Shown: positions 1 to 10,602, numbered from the stretch's first letter. The stretch is DNA of 64,000 nucleotides from Marasmius tenuissimus (GCA_029532415.1 JAQOTA010000044.1:434001-498000), one strand, 5' to 3'. A program made the numbers and translations. Notes: generated by a model from the letters alone, not told the origin.

Positions 1-614
1 GAGCCGGTCACGGTCCATGTGAGTTACTCTTTTCTCAATCTCTATCGGACATCCAGGTCTTGCTTACGGGTTGTCTTCTCAGTTATCTCGGTTTGAACTA
101 TAGCTAAGGTTTTTTGGATGGGTTCGGGCTGTATCTGACTCTGATAGTATAATTAATTTGGTTTTAGATACTGTTGAGGATACAAAGGTGGCTTGTTCAG
201 TAATCCCTAGCGTGTAGCGTCGCGACAGTATGGATATTCAGCGACTGATAAGGCGCTTAAGATGACGTAGGTGTATAGCTTCACTGACAATGTCATTGCG
301 AGTGCTCGGGACCAACGGCGCTCTACAGGAAATCATAGTACGATTCGAAGATCAAACATCAAAGATTGTCCCGGTGAAGTGGAGGAGGACTCATACAGCA
401 CGATTTGAATGACACTCGAGCTTATTCACCTATCCGGATAGCTTGACAGTTATGACGCATTATCAAGGTTGACACGGAGAACGACGTGAGCATTGAGAAC
501 AGCATTGCCCTGACCGTCGAATATAAGATTAGTACCTGTATCATGCCTTGTCAGCTTCTCGAGCTCAATACGCCCGCATCCAAGCCTTTCTGTCGCCTAT
601 TCATACGCAGACTC
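1..614. other. Left-edge sequence, no supported gene
   Basis: No convincing coding segment is visible. The last ~130 bases must be the original 5' flank of the DUF6593 gene now starting at 4657, because the 4.03-kb transposon at 615-4647 was inserted between them. An AT-rich TATA-like stretch lies at 521-527, about 90 bases before the insertion point, and could be that gene's displaced promoter (inference). Confidence 0.4.
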
Positions 615-970
615 TATGAGTGTCCAAATGGGAAAAAATTATTTTCCTGGTCCCGGACTATTTTCCCTCCCGGACTATCTCCCCCGTACTCATTTTCCCG
701 TACTAGTTACTACGGGACCGGGAAATTTTGCGCACGCGGAGTATTCCCGGTCCCACAAACAAATGTCTGGCATCTGTGCTTGGGCACTTACCTGTTTCCC
801 ACCTGTTTCCCACACATATCCCTCACCTTTGGGTGCGTCCCACAGGTCAGGCTTAGTTTACTAAGCTCCAGTAAGTATCAGAATATACTTTAATGCATAC
901 TAGGTATGTGTCAGCCAAGTAGCTAACATTTCCAAGCTGGTTTGACCCCTCTACAGCAATATTATTACAG
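615..970 (+). repeat. Left TIR of the 4.03-kb element
   Basis: This matches the reverse complement of 4293-4647 with scattered substitutions. The outer part holds repeated CCCGGACTA-like words and a short palindrome around ACTAGTTACTACGGG. Such subterminal arrays are typical transposase-binding regions (inference). It ends at TTACAG, where left and right interiors diverge. Confidence 0.85.
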
Positions 971-1229
971 TACTCAGGACCTATCACTTAACTCTGCATC
1001 AAGTGCTGATGTTGGTGGGTCCTGTGCCTCATTGACAGCTCATTGTTTGCAGCTGTGAAACTGCATTGCACACTCCTTGTCCAGTAACCACCACCATCTG
1101 TTCTCTGGGCTCCCTTTGCTGCAACATTAGTGAATCCCTATTGTTGGATTATAGGGTAGGTGGGGATGTTGCTTTAAGGCTTGATTTCATGAATCTCATT
1201 GAATTATCAACTATCTTTTGGATGCAGGA

Positions 1230-2780
1230 ATGCCTGAGACCTGCGAGGGAAGAGGCCATGTGCTCACGGCGCGGCATACTTTTGAGCTTGTTCAAAAGAC
1301 AAATGGGGGTAAACCATTGTGTGTTGTGGCCTTATGGGCAGATTATACCAATAAAGAGGCTGTAAAAGAACCGCTCAATACACCTGCCAGGCGCGGGTAT
1401 GTTGCTAGAATCGGACCTGAATCGAAACTTGAAAGAGGACCCAAAAGCAGTCAAAACTGGCTGTATCCCCCTATCCTCCGACAACAATATTTCAACTTGG
1501 GAAAGAGGCTGACTTCAACTCAGCTCTTGAAGGGGCTAAAAGCACAGGGTCCCCAATCAATTTCTGGGACAGACTGTTCAATGGTTGTAGACCTTGGTGG
1601 AGTGATATTGCAGGTGATTTTATTCTTTATGAGCCTGAATAGTCCTGTCATTTATTTTGATTGGTTAGATTCAATACTTTCTTCATACATCTCCCCAACT
1701 CTATGACTTGGAGCAATGGGATGTCATTAAAAGAGTCCACAAAAATGTTTGTGTAGTCCAGTGTCTCCACCTAAAAACTCTTTGTCTTTACCCTTGAATT
1801 CAGGACCGTGCTTTCAAGGTCAGACTTGCAATAGAGTTCGAAACACATGTTCTTGCATTCACAACCAAAGATCTGCTTTTCAAGGTTAGCTCTCTACACT
1901 TACTCATTAATTGGAACTTACAGCTTATATTAGCCATATTGGTGGACTTCAATGAATGACATTGAGCAACTTCCTGATGTTTTTCATGACTATCCTCAGT
2001 TTCTGGAGGCAATAGCAGCCTGGATTGAGGAAGAGTTCATGAATGATAATGGCAACAGAAGCGGAGTCAAGCTTGCTTTCATGGCATTTCGGGAATGCCA
2101 GGTGATGCATGGGGCAGGTGTTTATACAACGAGTGAGATTTTCTGCATGGCTGGAATATCACCATTGCTACTTGCAACAGAGGTTCTCACAAACCCATCC
2201 CGCGTTGCGCAGTTGATTCTCGCTTTCTATGCATTTGTAGCAGGGATGTATCACCAAGATTTCTGGTATGGCCATCATCAACGTGATCACTTGTCTACAT
2301 ATTGATATTGCTCTAGGCAGTTGATCTGACCTGCTATGTATGGCACAGTCCTTGCACCAACAATTTCACACCATGAGAAGTATGCTGGCTTCCTCACTGT
2401 ATATACACAGAATGAATCACGATGTAGTATGTACATACCAGGAGTATGACCTGGTCAAGACATTCAAGGTATGTATTCTCTGTACCATATCTGGCTATGA
2501 TACATACAATTTCTGTAGAAGGAACTCTCCAGGCTGGGAGAACAGCCTTGAATCTGGAAATGGGGAGATTTTGACATCAAGCTGTTTGATCCTTTTGAAC
2601 TGCAACATGTCAAACTTGGCCTGGAAGTGTCAGAGGCCAACCTTGGCCATTTGGTCTTTGGTGACTTGTTGTGGATGTTGCTTCATCAAGATGTGCCAGT
2701 AACATTGGATCCTTTCACAAAGTTGTTTGTTGACCACTGTGAGCTCACCATATTGCTGATTCCTGTTGTTTTTCAAGGGT
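1230..2780 (+). CDS. Unrecognised spliced gene carried by the 4.03-kb element
   Basis: Several consecutive segments look protein-coding but change frame, as exons or a decayed gene would. A segment from about 1230 to 1505 begins MPETCEGRGHV and contains CVVALWADYTN. A segment at about 1505-1632 in another frame contains NFWDRLFNGCRPWW and ends at a TAG. An exon around 1804-1889 ends at a GT donor. An acidic and hydrophobic segment at 1952-2305 contains PDVFHDYPQFLEA and GISPLLLATEV. A final segment at 2557-2778 contains DFDIKLFDPFELQH. The change of frame near 1505 without a clear intron suggests a frameshift. Both copies of the element share these segments, so the changes predate transposition. 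I see no DDE signature, zinc finger or helicase motif. It could be captured host sequence or a very divergent transposase. Confidence 0.4.
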
Positions 2781-3057
2781 GACTAACTCAATAATTCAAC
2801 AGAGGTTATACAGAATGGCACAGCTGTGCCAACACCAACATTTCTCAACCCCGAAGCATATCTAGAATTATTCCCAGAGAACAAGAAATGCAAAGTACAC
2901 CCTACATTTTTCTACCAGTGTGATTCTCAGATATGGACTCTTGTTCCCAATCTCCCCCCCCCCAACTGTTGTCATACACATAGAACAACTAAGAGGACAC
3001 AACCTCAATTCAGGTACGAGTTGAAACACCAGTATGAGTTAGCAGCATAGTTGACAC

Positions 3058-3651
3058 TAGTGTTGCCAACGGCTGGCTCAGCTTGGCTCTAGCTTAAGAG
3101 CCACAGCTCAAACCGAGCCGCAGCTCCATGAGCCATTGACAGCAAGCAGCTCGGCTCTTTGAGCCGCTCAAACTGGCTTAGCCGTGGCTTGAGCTGTTAA
3201 AAAATGAATATTCTATGAAGTATCATAGGCACTCAGATACTAAGATTTAGACCTCATTTGGACTAATTTCTATCAAAAATTATGTTATTGGGAGGTTTTT
3301 GAGGGGCTAACTATTCCTGCATGTGGCAACCCACAGTGGGTCACCTTTCCCATGCCAAGGCCAAAGGTTCCACCTCATAACAACTGTGTGGTTCATGGTA
3401 ATTACTGAGCTCTCTGGGTCTTTGTGCTAAATAAAAATTAATGTGTTGTCTAGGTTTGTTTTTGGAGTGTCTAATGTGTTGAAATACAAGGCAAAAAGAA
3501 AATCTAGTCAAGGGCGGCTCAAACTGGTTAAACCAGTTTGGAGCCGGTTTCAAGCCAGCTCCAGTAAATCGGCTCCTCAGGAGCCATTTTTGCGAGCAGC
3601 TTTATCCCAGTCCGGCTCTGAGCCACTCAAGCTGAGCCATTGGTAACGCTA
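3058..3651. mobile_element. hAT-type MITE nested in the 4.03-kb element
   Basis: This 594-bp insertion has imperfect inverted ends (TAGTGTTGCCAACGGCTGGC at the left, TAGCGTTACCAATGGCTCAG when the right end is reversed). It is flanked by an exact 8-bp duplication GTTGACAC at 3050-3057 and 3652-3659. TAGNG-type ends with 8-bp duplications are characteristic of hAT elements. The interior is rich in GAGCC/GGCTC words and holds no transposase. The same insertion is present in copy 2 (30868-31460), so it entered before the carrier element moved. Confidence 0.85.
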
Positions 3652-3652
3652 G

Positions 3653-3991
3653 TTGACACCAATCACCAGTGCTCAATCTGCAACTGAAGAGTCCTCAACT
3701 GTTGCACTTATAGCTGACAGTTTGATACATGCAACCCGGGCTCAGTCACAGGACTCTAAATCAGCCAAGGCAGCACTTGATGGTACTACAAATACCAACA
3801 GTGGTAGCCAAGATAAAGATAATGGAGATGATGAGGAGTATTTTGGTTTGAACAATGGTAAAGAAGTACAACTTATGCTTCATTCTATGGCTTCTGTATC
3901 CGAGTGGACCTCTTCACCCCTCATTGCTACAAATGATTCAACAATCCTCTTTGATCCTTACAAAGGCTACGTTCCAGAGGTTAGGTTTTAG
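3653..3991 (+). CDS. Distal coding segment of the 4.03-kb element's gene
   Basis: This open segment of about 112 residues is rich in Ser, Thr, Asp and Ala, with an acidic stretch GDDEEYFGLNNGKEV, and ends in a TAG at 3989-3991. It directly follows the nested MITE. It is probably the last exon of the element-borne gene whose earlier segments lie at 1230-3050. An intron whose acceptor lies at about 3050 would join this frame to the preceding one if the MITE were absent (inference). Copy 2 has the same segment at 30527-30865 with a Val to Ile difference near the end. No family is recognised. Confidence 0.35.
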   Translation: MTPITSAQSATEESSTVALIADSLIHATRAQSQDSKSAKAALDGTTNTNSGSQDKDNGDDEEYFGLNNGKEVQLMLHSMASVSEWTSSPLIATNDSTILFDPYKGYVPEVRF

Positions 3992-4656
3992 ATGTCATGT
4001 TTTTCTTGTTTAATGATCTCACACAAACACTACGCTCTTTACCTACCATCCAGTCTTTTAGTCAATGGCGATACCTTCATGTGGTTGCCGCTCGCTAGCC
4101 TGATCTCATCTATACTGTACATATAACTGCTCACATGTCCACCGCTGTTCGTTCCTTTGGCAATATTGTACGTATTGTACTAGCATATCTACCTATACAA
4201 TCAAGTAATCACACACTGTCCTTTTAACCCTGCTGCTGATTGATCACTAATTTCCAACCATCAACACCTAAATGTGGAGTTAGGCACCCTGTCTGTAATG
4301 ATATTGCTGTAGAAGAGTCAAACCAGCTTGGAAATGTTAGCTACTTGGCTGACACAGACCTAATATGCATGAAAGTATATTCTGATACTTACTGGAGCTT
4401 AGTAAACTAAGCCTGACCTGTGGGACACACCCAAAGGTGTGGGATATGTGTGGGAAACAGGTGGGAAACAGGTAAGTGCCCAAGCACAGATGCCAGACAT
4501 TTGTTTGTGGGACCAGGAATACTCCGCGTGCGCAAAATTTCCCGGTCCCGTAGTAACTAGTACGGGAAAATTAGTCCGGGGGAGATAGTCCGGGGGGGAA
4601 ATAGTCCGGGACCGGGAAAATAATTTTTTCCCATTTGGACACTCATAAGACTCGCT

Positions 4657-5427
4657 ATGAGTAAAAATTCCGGACCCATCAACCTCATATTCACATCATC
4701 CCACTTTTCCCGAGATTCTGGGTCGGAGACAACTACTCTCTCAACAAAGGATACACAGAACCAACAGAAACCGACGTATGAAATCATGACTCAAAGTTTC
4801 CAAACGAATTCAGGTACCGAAAGCTCTAGTCCTGCGATTGCAGGTACCGTTACGACTATAACCAACCTCGAGCGCCGCTCGGAAGTTGGGAGAATTGAGC
4901 TTGCCGGGCAGAGTGACTCTGGCGACGGAGACCCAAAGGTTGCTGTCAGTTGCAATGGCAAGGATCTCAGCCCGAAACCCGTCAGTGTGGGGACTCTCAA
5001 AACTAAGAAGGGGATGAGTTTCGTGTTCTCAGATGGGGCAACTTATGTTTGGAGGGAGAGGAAGTGGAAAGATCAAATCTCGGTGGGTTGCCTTCCTCCT
5101 TTCAACGGAGCGTTCACCGATTTCTTGCCGAAGCTAATACAAGAAGACGGCTCCACCGATATCGCCACGTTCTACCCAACGGGCCATGGGGACGAGAAAG
5201 TCCCCGTCCTATTCATTCATAACCAATCCCCAACCGCGACAGTCACCGAGGAAGTGATAACGACATTCTTCTACGTCGACATATATGCATTCAATCATCG
5301 GCATCATAATGCACGGAGTCAGGGCTTGAAGGTGCATGTAAATGCGTTTCATATACTGACTTTCGGTGGGGGCCCCAATACTGTTAGTGAGTGTGGAATT
5401 TTACAACAGAGATGGGTTCAATTCTGA
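4657..5427 (+). CDS. DUF6593 family protein, promoter displaced by transposon
   Basis: This encodes a protein of about 240-256 residues of the basidiomycete DUF6593 family. It shows a Thr/Ser-rich N-terminus, a TTITNLERRSEVGRIEL-like core, the family motif FVFSDGATYVW (residues ~126-136), and a C-terminal EEVITTFFYVD motif. A 51-nt segment with GT..AG ends (5083-5133) sits exactly where the paralogues at 16.0 and 17.7 kb have their second intron. Because 51 is a multiple of three, the frame is open either way. The start ATG at 4657 lies three bases beyond the target duplication of the 4.03-kb transposon, so the native promoter is now 4 kb upstream. The C-terminal tail after 5290 may contain an unresolved intron. 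The function of DUF6593 is unknown. Confidence 0.75.
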   Translation: MSKNSGPINLIFTSSHFSRDSGSETTTLSTKDTQNQQKPTYEIMTQSFQTNSGTESSSPAIAGTVTTITNLERRSEVGRIELAGQSDSGDGDPKVAVSCNGKDLSPKPVSVGTLKTKKGMSFVFSDGATYVWRERKWKDQISVGCLPPFNGAFTDFLPKLIQEDGSTDIATFYPTGHGDEKVPVLFIHNQSPTATVTEEVITTFFYVDIYAFNHRHHNARSQGLKVHVNAFHILTFGGGPNTVSECGILQQRWVQF

Positions 5428-6618
5428 ACTCCTTTACTCGCTGTAGTATCAAGACTCCCTCTCTAATCACAGACGGTCGCAAGGCCAAAAAATTATTGGT
5501 ATTTCAATCTAAGAAATTGTTATAATTTGAATACCAAGTTGTGGTGATCGATCATCTGAACGTACTGCGAATGATGTAGAGGGTAGGTCTTCGCAGTCAA
5601 GCCAATGACCTGAGATTCACATCAAATGCGACGCGACTCTGAATCTGTTTTGGGAAACGACCGTTCTCGACAATTTGGTCCTCCCCGTCGACCTAAAATC
5701 TGGTAAAACCTCGTAATAGTGTTTGTTAGGTCACAGGGTGTTTTGAAGTGGCACTGGGAATGTACTAGCGCTCACTTACCTGCCTCGAGGGTCTGGACAA
5801 GGAGGTCCATTGATGTCGGACGCAAAGTGGGCAGGTCATTTGAGGGAGGGGACGTGATACTCGCTGACTTCCTTCAAAGTCTACCTTGCGGGTTGTATTT
5901 TTGCGTTGACGAATGTGAGTGCTGCAAAGTCCACATAACCGGATCCGCGTGTCATTCGATAGCTTCATATAGTTAATCTGCTGCATATGCGGCTACGTTT
6001 TCGTTGAACCTTATTCACGCCCCCTAAGCTCCAGAAGGAGTTGTGATTTGGTTGTGATCAATATTCTCGGTGAGAAGTTTTTATTCTCCGAGTAAGCGCC
6101 AGTGATCTTTGAAGGGGCTCACTCAAGGCCATCTTTCCACGCGGAGCCCAGTCCGAAAACATGATGACGATGTCCGATATCTAGCGTGCTAGATCTCCTA
6201 ACAAACATGTCCAGTATCAAAAGGCCGTGTGAGAAGCTAGCTAATCGGTTGGTAAAGACGCGTAGACATGATGGAGGTCGTGGGCCAAACGTCAAAGCTC
6301 ATGAGGCATGGGTTTCGAATATATTTCCTTTGCTTGGGCCGGCAGCGCCTCCCGGGCCTGACCCGAGCGAGTAGGGCATTCAGTGTCATCGCGTATGCCG
6401 AGTCTAGAGAGAGATCACTGATACTTTTGAAGGTTGGGTACAATTCACGAATACCAAGGACCTATTCATTTCCGACTCCACAATGTATGGATCCCAGCAT
6501 TCTTGCTTCACAGGTAACGCGCTACCAAAGTTTTCAAACCTCGCCATTAACCAACACCTCGGCTCTTCAACAGGTACTATGACTCGCGGGTAATTCCGCA
6601 TTCAAGCCTGGTTCTTTG
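5428..6618. other. Intergenic stretch, no supported gene
   Basis: Only short overlapping open frames without splice-consistent continuation or recognisable motifs are present. It separates the first DUF6593 gene from the minus-strand membrane-protein gene. Confidence 0.4.
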
Positions 6619-7898
6619 TCATTTTCTAGCGTGATACCTCGATGGGAGGTATTGTTCTCTGGGAAAATGATCAAAGTGACAAGATTCCCGAGGACTGGGC
6701 AAGCCTGATGTGAGGAGATCAGATAAAAAATATACCCATAACGTCATGACAGTGGGACCCACCGAGGATAAAGCGATGGACTTGTAAAACTCCGATCGAG
6801 CTGATCCCCATAGATGGAACGCCAAAATCGCGGTGAATACGATAGGTCCGATGACGAATCGAAGACATTCGGTGATATCGTCCACACGTCGGGATTGTTG
6901 CGGAGGCACTCTTTCCACTCCCTTCTCTTCGAAAGCATCCCGGATAAGTATCCTCTCAATGATGAGAGCTGTAAATGATTGTCAAACCATGATTTTCACT
7001 TAATTCGCGAGCAAATTTGCCTCTACCTGTGCACGTTACATTGATCAAGGATTGCAAAACATAAAAACTCAGCACCGAGATCCGCTTCAGATTGTCGCTT
7101 CGGGTGATTGCCACCGTTTGTTCAACCCCAGTAGAACGACTCTCGTCTAGGAGCATCTGGTGTAAGCTATGATGATAGATAAAGTTGACTCCGGACGCTT
7201 CATACGGGGCATCAATTTATGGTCTCCACTTAGCACACAAGGAAAATGGATCTCAATCTCTCACCTCCCATTGTTAACAGCATCCCGGCCAATGTAACAC
7301 GCAAGAGACTCCGTGGAACAGTAGACCGATGTACCTGATTGATAGTTCAAAAATCGTCAGGAATTATTGCGGCCTACGGTATGTTGCGCACCAGAAATCC
7401 GTGGCCCAAGAAACTGGTTAGCAAGTAAAGTACCTGCTCAGTATCGAACACCACAAAGGGCATCTCCTTTTCAACTTTGCGAAGGTCATGAGACCGATCA
7501 TTCACCAAGTCAAGCTTGCTGATCTGAGCATGGTGTACGAGACGCTGCAAGAAATACGAATAAGGTCAGCGGGATATTTCCTCCTGGTTCCTCTAGACAT
7601 ACCAATGTTATGAGGATCCACATGGTTCCCAGTACCACCAGAGGTTTCTTCTCAATTGACCGACGTTGCGACCAGGCTGTGATGAGACGAAGACAAAAAG
7701 CGGCTGCAGAATGGGAGCAGTCAGATGACAAATTCACTCAATTTACAGCACGATCGCTTGACAAACCGTAGAAAAGAACCTCAAAGATGAGGAAGATTAA
7801 CTAGGTTGTCGTGATGCAGGATTAAACAGAGCATTGATGGTAGATGGACAATGTAAAACAGAGAGACTCACCCACTGTGTCCGAGGTGTGAGGAGCAT
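6619..7898 (-). CDS. Spliced putative membrane protein, unrecognised
   Basis: Reading the minus strand, a TATA-like sequence lies at about 7950-7957 and a plausible start ATG at 7896-7898. At least four coding segments can be chained. The first ends close to 7870. The second (about 7703-7605) has a hydrophobic stretch VVLGTMWILITL before a GT donor. The third, around 7152-7025, contains KRISVLSFYVLQSLIN. After an intron with consensus ends (about 7024-6968), the fourth runs ALIIERILIRDAFEEKG and then a hydrophobic FVIGPIVFTAILAFHLWG segment, ending with a TGA at 6619-6621. One more exon probably lies near 7550-7440. The first splice junction does not resolve cleanly, so the start is uncertain. 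At least three hydrophobic segments suggest an integral membrane protein. No family is recognised. Confidence 0.45.
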
Positions 7899-8925
7899 TG
7901 TGTCACGCAAGATGGGAAACGGTAACTGACGCTTGAGCCCTTCGGGAGCTTATATACCTAGCGAGTTGATCCAATCACTCTACTTTCGTAAGAACGAGAT
8001 GTCATTGATGGGTGGGTTTCCCGGAGGACAATCAGTGCTTGCCGACAGCGCTGTCTCACAATTTGATGCTTGCATCGCCAGAGTCTAAACGATGGCATAC
8101 CTACAGCCGTAATGGTATCAACAAGTTATTTGACCTAGTTCTCCAATATTGATGATGGTTCTGAGAATCTCAAGAATCAACTGCATGGTCGAAACGATCA
8201 ACCGGACCCTTCCTCCCGTCGAATCTGGGCTCCAAATACCGATCAATCCACCCCAACATCTTGACCAGGAATGGGATAGAAGGCTCCGTATTCCTTACCT
8301 TCAATTTTCCCGCAAAGTATTTTGGGCACCATGAATCATACGGATCCAGCCCTCTCGTGTGCCTACCCGTCCATATCGAGAAATTTGGCGGTCTCGCTGC
8401 CCCCTCTACAATGTTTGCTGCGGAAAGAATATGCTTGAAGGCCCCGTGGGGTTTGTTTGAACACAGCCTCGTCGAACCAGGCCTGTGAAGCCAAGGGGGT
8501 GTCAATTTCTTATTAGTAAGTGTACGAGGTCGAATTTTTTTTGAAGACCAGGTCGGGCAACCTCCCCTCCCCCCTCCTGCTATATATGGTAACTGCACGT
8601 GTTTCACGTGCCGGGTAACTATTAATGTCACTTAGCCTCTGATTTCATGGAAACATCGGGCGTTGATGGTCGATTTCTGGCTACAGCACACACGAAAAAA
8701 CCTGTCCGGTGTGGGTTCAACACAGTATAATGCTCGTCATCAACCCCCTGATAGGCCTCGAGGACCCCTCGGAGCTCAAAATTTCGGTAGGTACAAAAAA
8801 ATTTTAAGAGCCTTCAGCCCCTCCCCCCCCTCCCTACCTCGGACCAGAAATTCCATTCTTGCCACCCCCTTGACCCCAGCGATAGCCTATAATAAGTGCT
8901 CACGGATATCTACAAGACATATCCA
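7899..8925. other. Intergenic region with promoters and one unassigned minus ORF
   Basis: A TATA-like box for the minus-strand gene lies near 7950. A minus-strand open frame spans 8170-8631 and may include coding remnants, but it has no recognisable motif and no homologous neighbour here. Near 8595-8612 is a small CACGTG-containing palindrome. Pyrimidine-rich tracts at 8815-8845 and a CCTATAATAAG box at about 8886-8896 form the likely promoter of the DUF6593 locus starting at 8926. Confidence 0.4.
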
Positions 8926-9468
8926 ATGACTGTGGAGCTCAAATTCCCCGTGTATTCTGTCACCAATGTGTTGGTTTCCCTTCCTTCCCGCGAGGTTCTC
9001 CACAAGATCTCCACACCACCTGGGAAGAAAAGCCCAACAACAGTTCCGAAGCAGGGTATTGAAATTGGGGTGATGAAACCGAGAGAAGCATGTGGTGTTA
9101 ACGGAAAGGAGTATGTTCCGGCGTGTGGCGACGGGATGTTAAAGAGGTGAGAATTCGTACCAAATCTTCATGACTCCGGCTCAAGGCGCAAAAACTCAAT
9201 GGCGGAAAGACCTTCACATTCTTGAATGGGAGTCAGTATAAGTATATGGAAACATGACTTGTCAAAGAAAAAGAGCTATGTACGTCCCTCAAGGCTCAAG
9301 CCTGGCATTCCCAGCGTTGTAGTCACTAATACCTCCAATGTTCAGCTCACCCCTCGCTCATCAACCGAAGGTCACCACTCCGCAATCATGTCCCGCAAGC
9401 TCGTGGGTAGCCTAGCCGTAACAGTGTCAGATGCTCAACTGACTTATGAAATCTTTGCAACTTTCTAG
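8926..9468 (+). pseudogene. DUF6593 pseudogene
   Basis: Exon 1 (8926-9146) reads MTVELKFPVYSV, then SLPSREVLHKIST and PTTVPKQGIEIGV, the same layout as the paralogue at 14288, and ends in phase 2 at GTGAGA. Exon 2 should carry the family motif, and GKTFTFLNGSQYK is visible near 9201-9240. Two defects are seen relative to 14288. The expected AG acceptor just before GGAAAG is missing, and four extra bases (a TATA repeat) at about 9236-9242 throw exon 2 out of frame. A third segment after 9344 ends TYEIFATF and then TAG. Those residues match the DEILATF motif of the paralogue, so the C-terminal part has been lost. The CACTA-like element at 9538 follows immediately. Confidence 0.65.
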
Positions 9469-9537
9469 TGATGCGCGGGCTCGGGCAGACTTTTGCCCCG
9501 CCATTCTAAGATTGCTTTTGCTTGTGCCCTCACGTTA

Positions 9538-10602
9538 CACAGCGGGCAAAAGGCGTGTCAGTGGCGGTCCACTGCCTTAGGTTCAGTGGACAGGCAGTGG
9601 ACGCGTCAGTGGACAGTCGTTGACCACGCCCGGACCGGAGTGCCAGTTGTGGCGCCGGGCTACCTGTGGATTGGTGATATAGATATGAAGCCTCCTGTGC
9701 CAATGTTTATCCTGGATTATAGTACCAATATGAGGCCATCGTCGATAAATAGAGTGGTAGGGAGGAACCTTGTGCAAGGTAATGTCCAATTATAAGAATC
9801 AGCAGTGTTGTAAGTACCCCTTATTACAGTACAGGTAAATTTGTCCCCCTCAACGACACCATTCAATCACAATCTCTTTGTGGACAAATCTCTACAGTGT
9901 ACATACTAGATTGTTGAATTACTTCTCAATTCTACAAGTGGTTTTGCTATAAAGATTGCTGCTCCAAGAGTACTGTTTTGCCCAACACATTATAGTATTA
10001 TTGTACTTCATTATGGAAGCCTAGTAGGTGATCACATAGACCTCCATGATAGGTTGGAAAAAGGGAGACAAATTGTATTGAAAATTTTACATTCCACATG
10101 TAATAGGCTTGCTTGAGATACCATGTGAAGCTGATTTCCCAGCCCTTTTAACAGTACATTATTGGTACTGTGTGAATAGATATCTTGAAACAGGTAGGGC
10201 ACTCAGGGACAACTGATTCTTGACAGTTTCTTATCCCAGTCAGCCTGTTTGATCTTCCCCAAGTCTTCCAAGTACGTTGAGATGATTTTCTTACTAGGAT
10301 AATCAATCAAAGGCATTTTATCATACATGAAGCCTCCAGAGCATGCAGCTTCCCTTGAACAAATAAATATAACAGCAGTTTTCCAAGTCGCGTCGACTTG
10401 CATGGCTGTACAAGATACTACACACTTTCTGTGTCCCCATGGATCCAAACAAGTACACGACAGAAAAGGTTGCCACAAGTAACTGGCGATAACCGGTACT
10501 CAGGCCCGGCTGTGCCGAAAAACTGTCTACTGACTGTCCACTGACCTGTCCACTGAACTTAAGGCAGTGGATTGTCCACTGACATCAGTTTTGCCCGCTG
10601 TG
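9538..10602. mobile_element. CACTA/EnSpm-like non-autonomous element
   Basis: The element is 1,065 bp. Its ends are CACAGCGGGCAAAA and the reverse complement TTTTGCCCGCTGTG, flanked by a 3-bp duplication TTA at 9535-9537 and 10603-10605. Just inside both ends are several copies of a CAGTGGACA word in both orientations (about 9560-9625 and 10525-10585). Such subterminal repeats are a CACTA hallmark. The TWA-type duplication would also fit PIF/Harbinger, but the CAC start and subterminal array favour CACTA. A minus-strand open frame at 10203-10478 (91 codons) has no recognised transposase motif, so the element is probably non-autonomous. Confidence 0.7.

Larger units (their letters stand above)
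615..4647 (+). mobile_element. 4.03-kb TIR DNA transposon, copy 1, family not recognised
   Basis: Terminal inverted repeats of about 355 bp (615-970 and 4293-4647) begin TATGAGTGTCC and end GGACACTCATA. A perfect 6-bp target duplication AGACTC flanks the element at 609-614 and 4648-4653. A second, inverted, almost identical copy lies at 29871-33901 with a different 6-bp duplication, so both arose by transposition. The interior carries coding-like segments on the + strand that match no transposase I know, and a nested hAT-type MITE at 3058-3651. Six-base duplications are unusual for fungal DNA transposons: hAT and KDZ make 8, MULE 8-11, CACTA and PIF 2-3, Tc1 makes TA. IS3EU-like and Dada elements are reported with about 6. 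The element could be non-autonomous, with its gene being captured cargo. Confidence 0.85.

Noticed and set aside
8595..8612. CACGTG palindrome as a regulatory operator
   Set aside because: It is too short and isolated to support beyond chance, and no paired site lies near a confident promoter.
9466..9490. Firm annotation of a hAT element starting at the TAG
   Set aside because: Only one end is visible. No matching inverted end or 8-bp duplication was found to the right.
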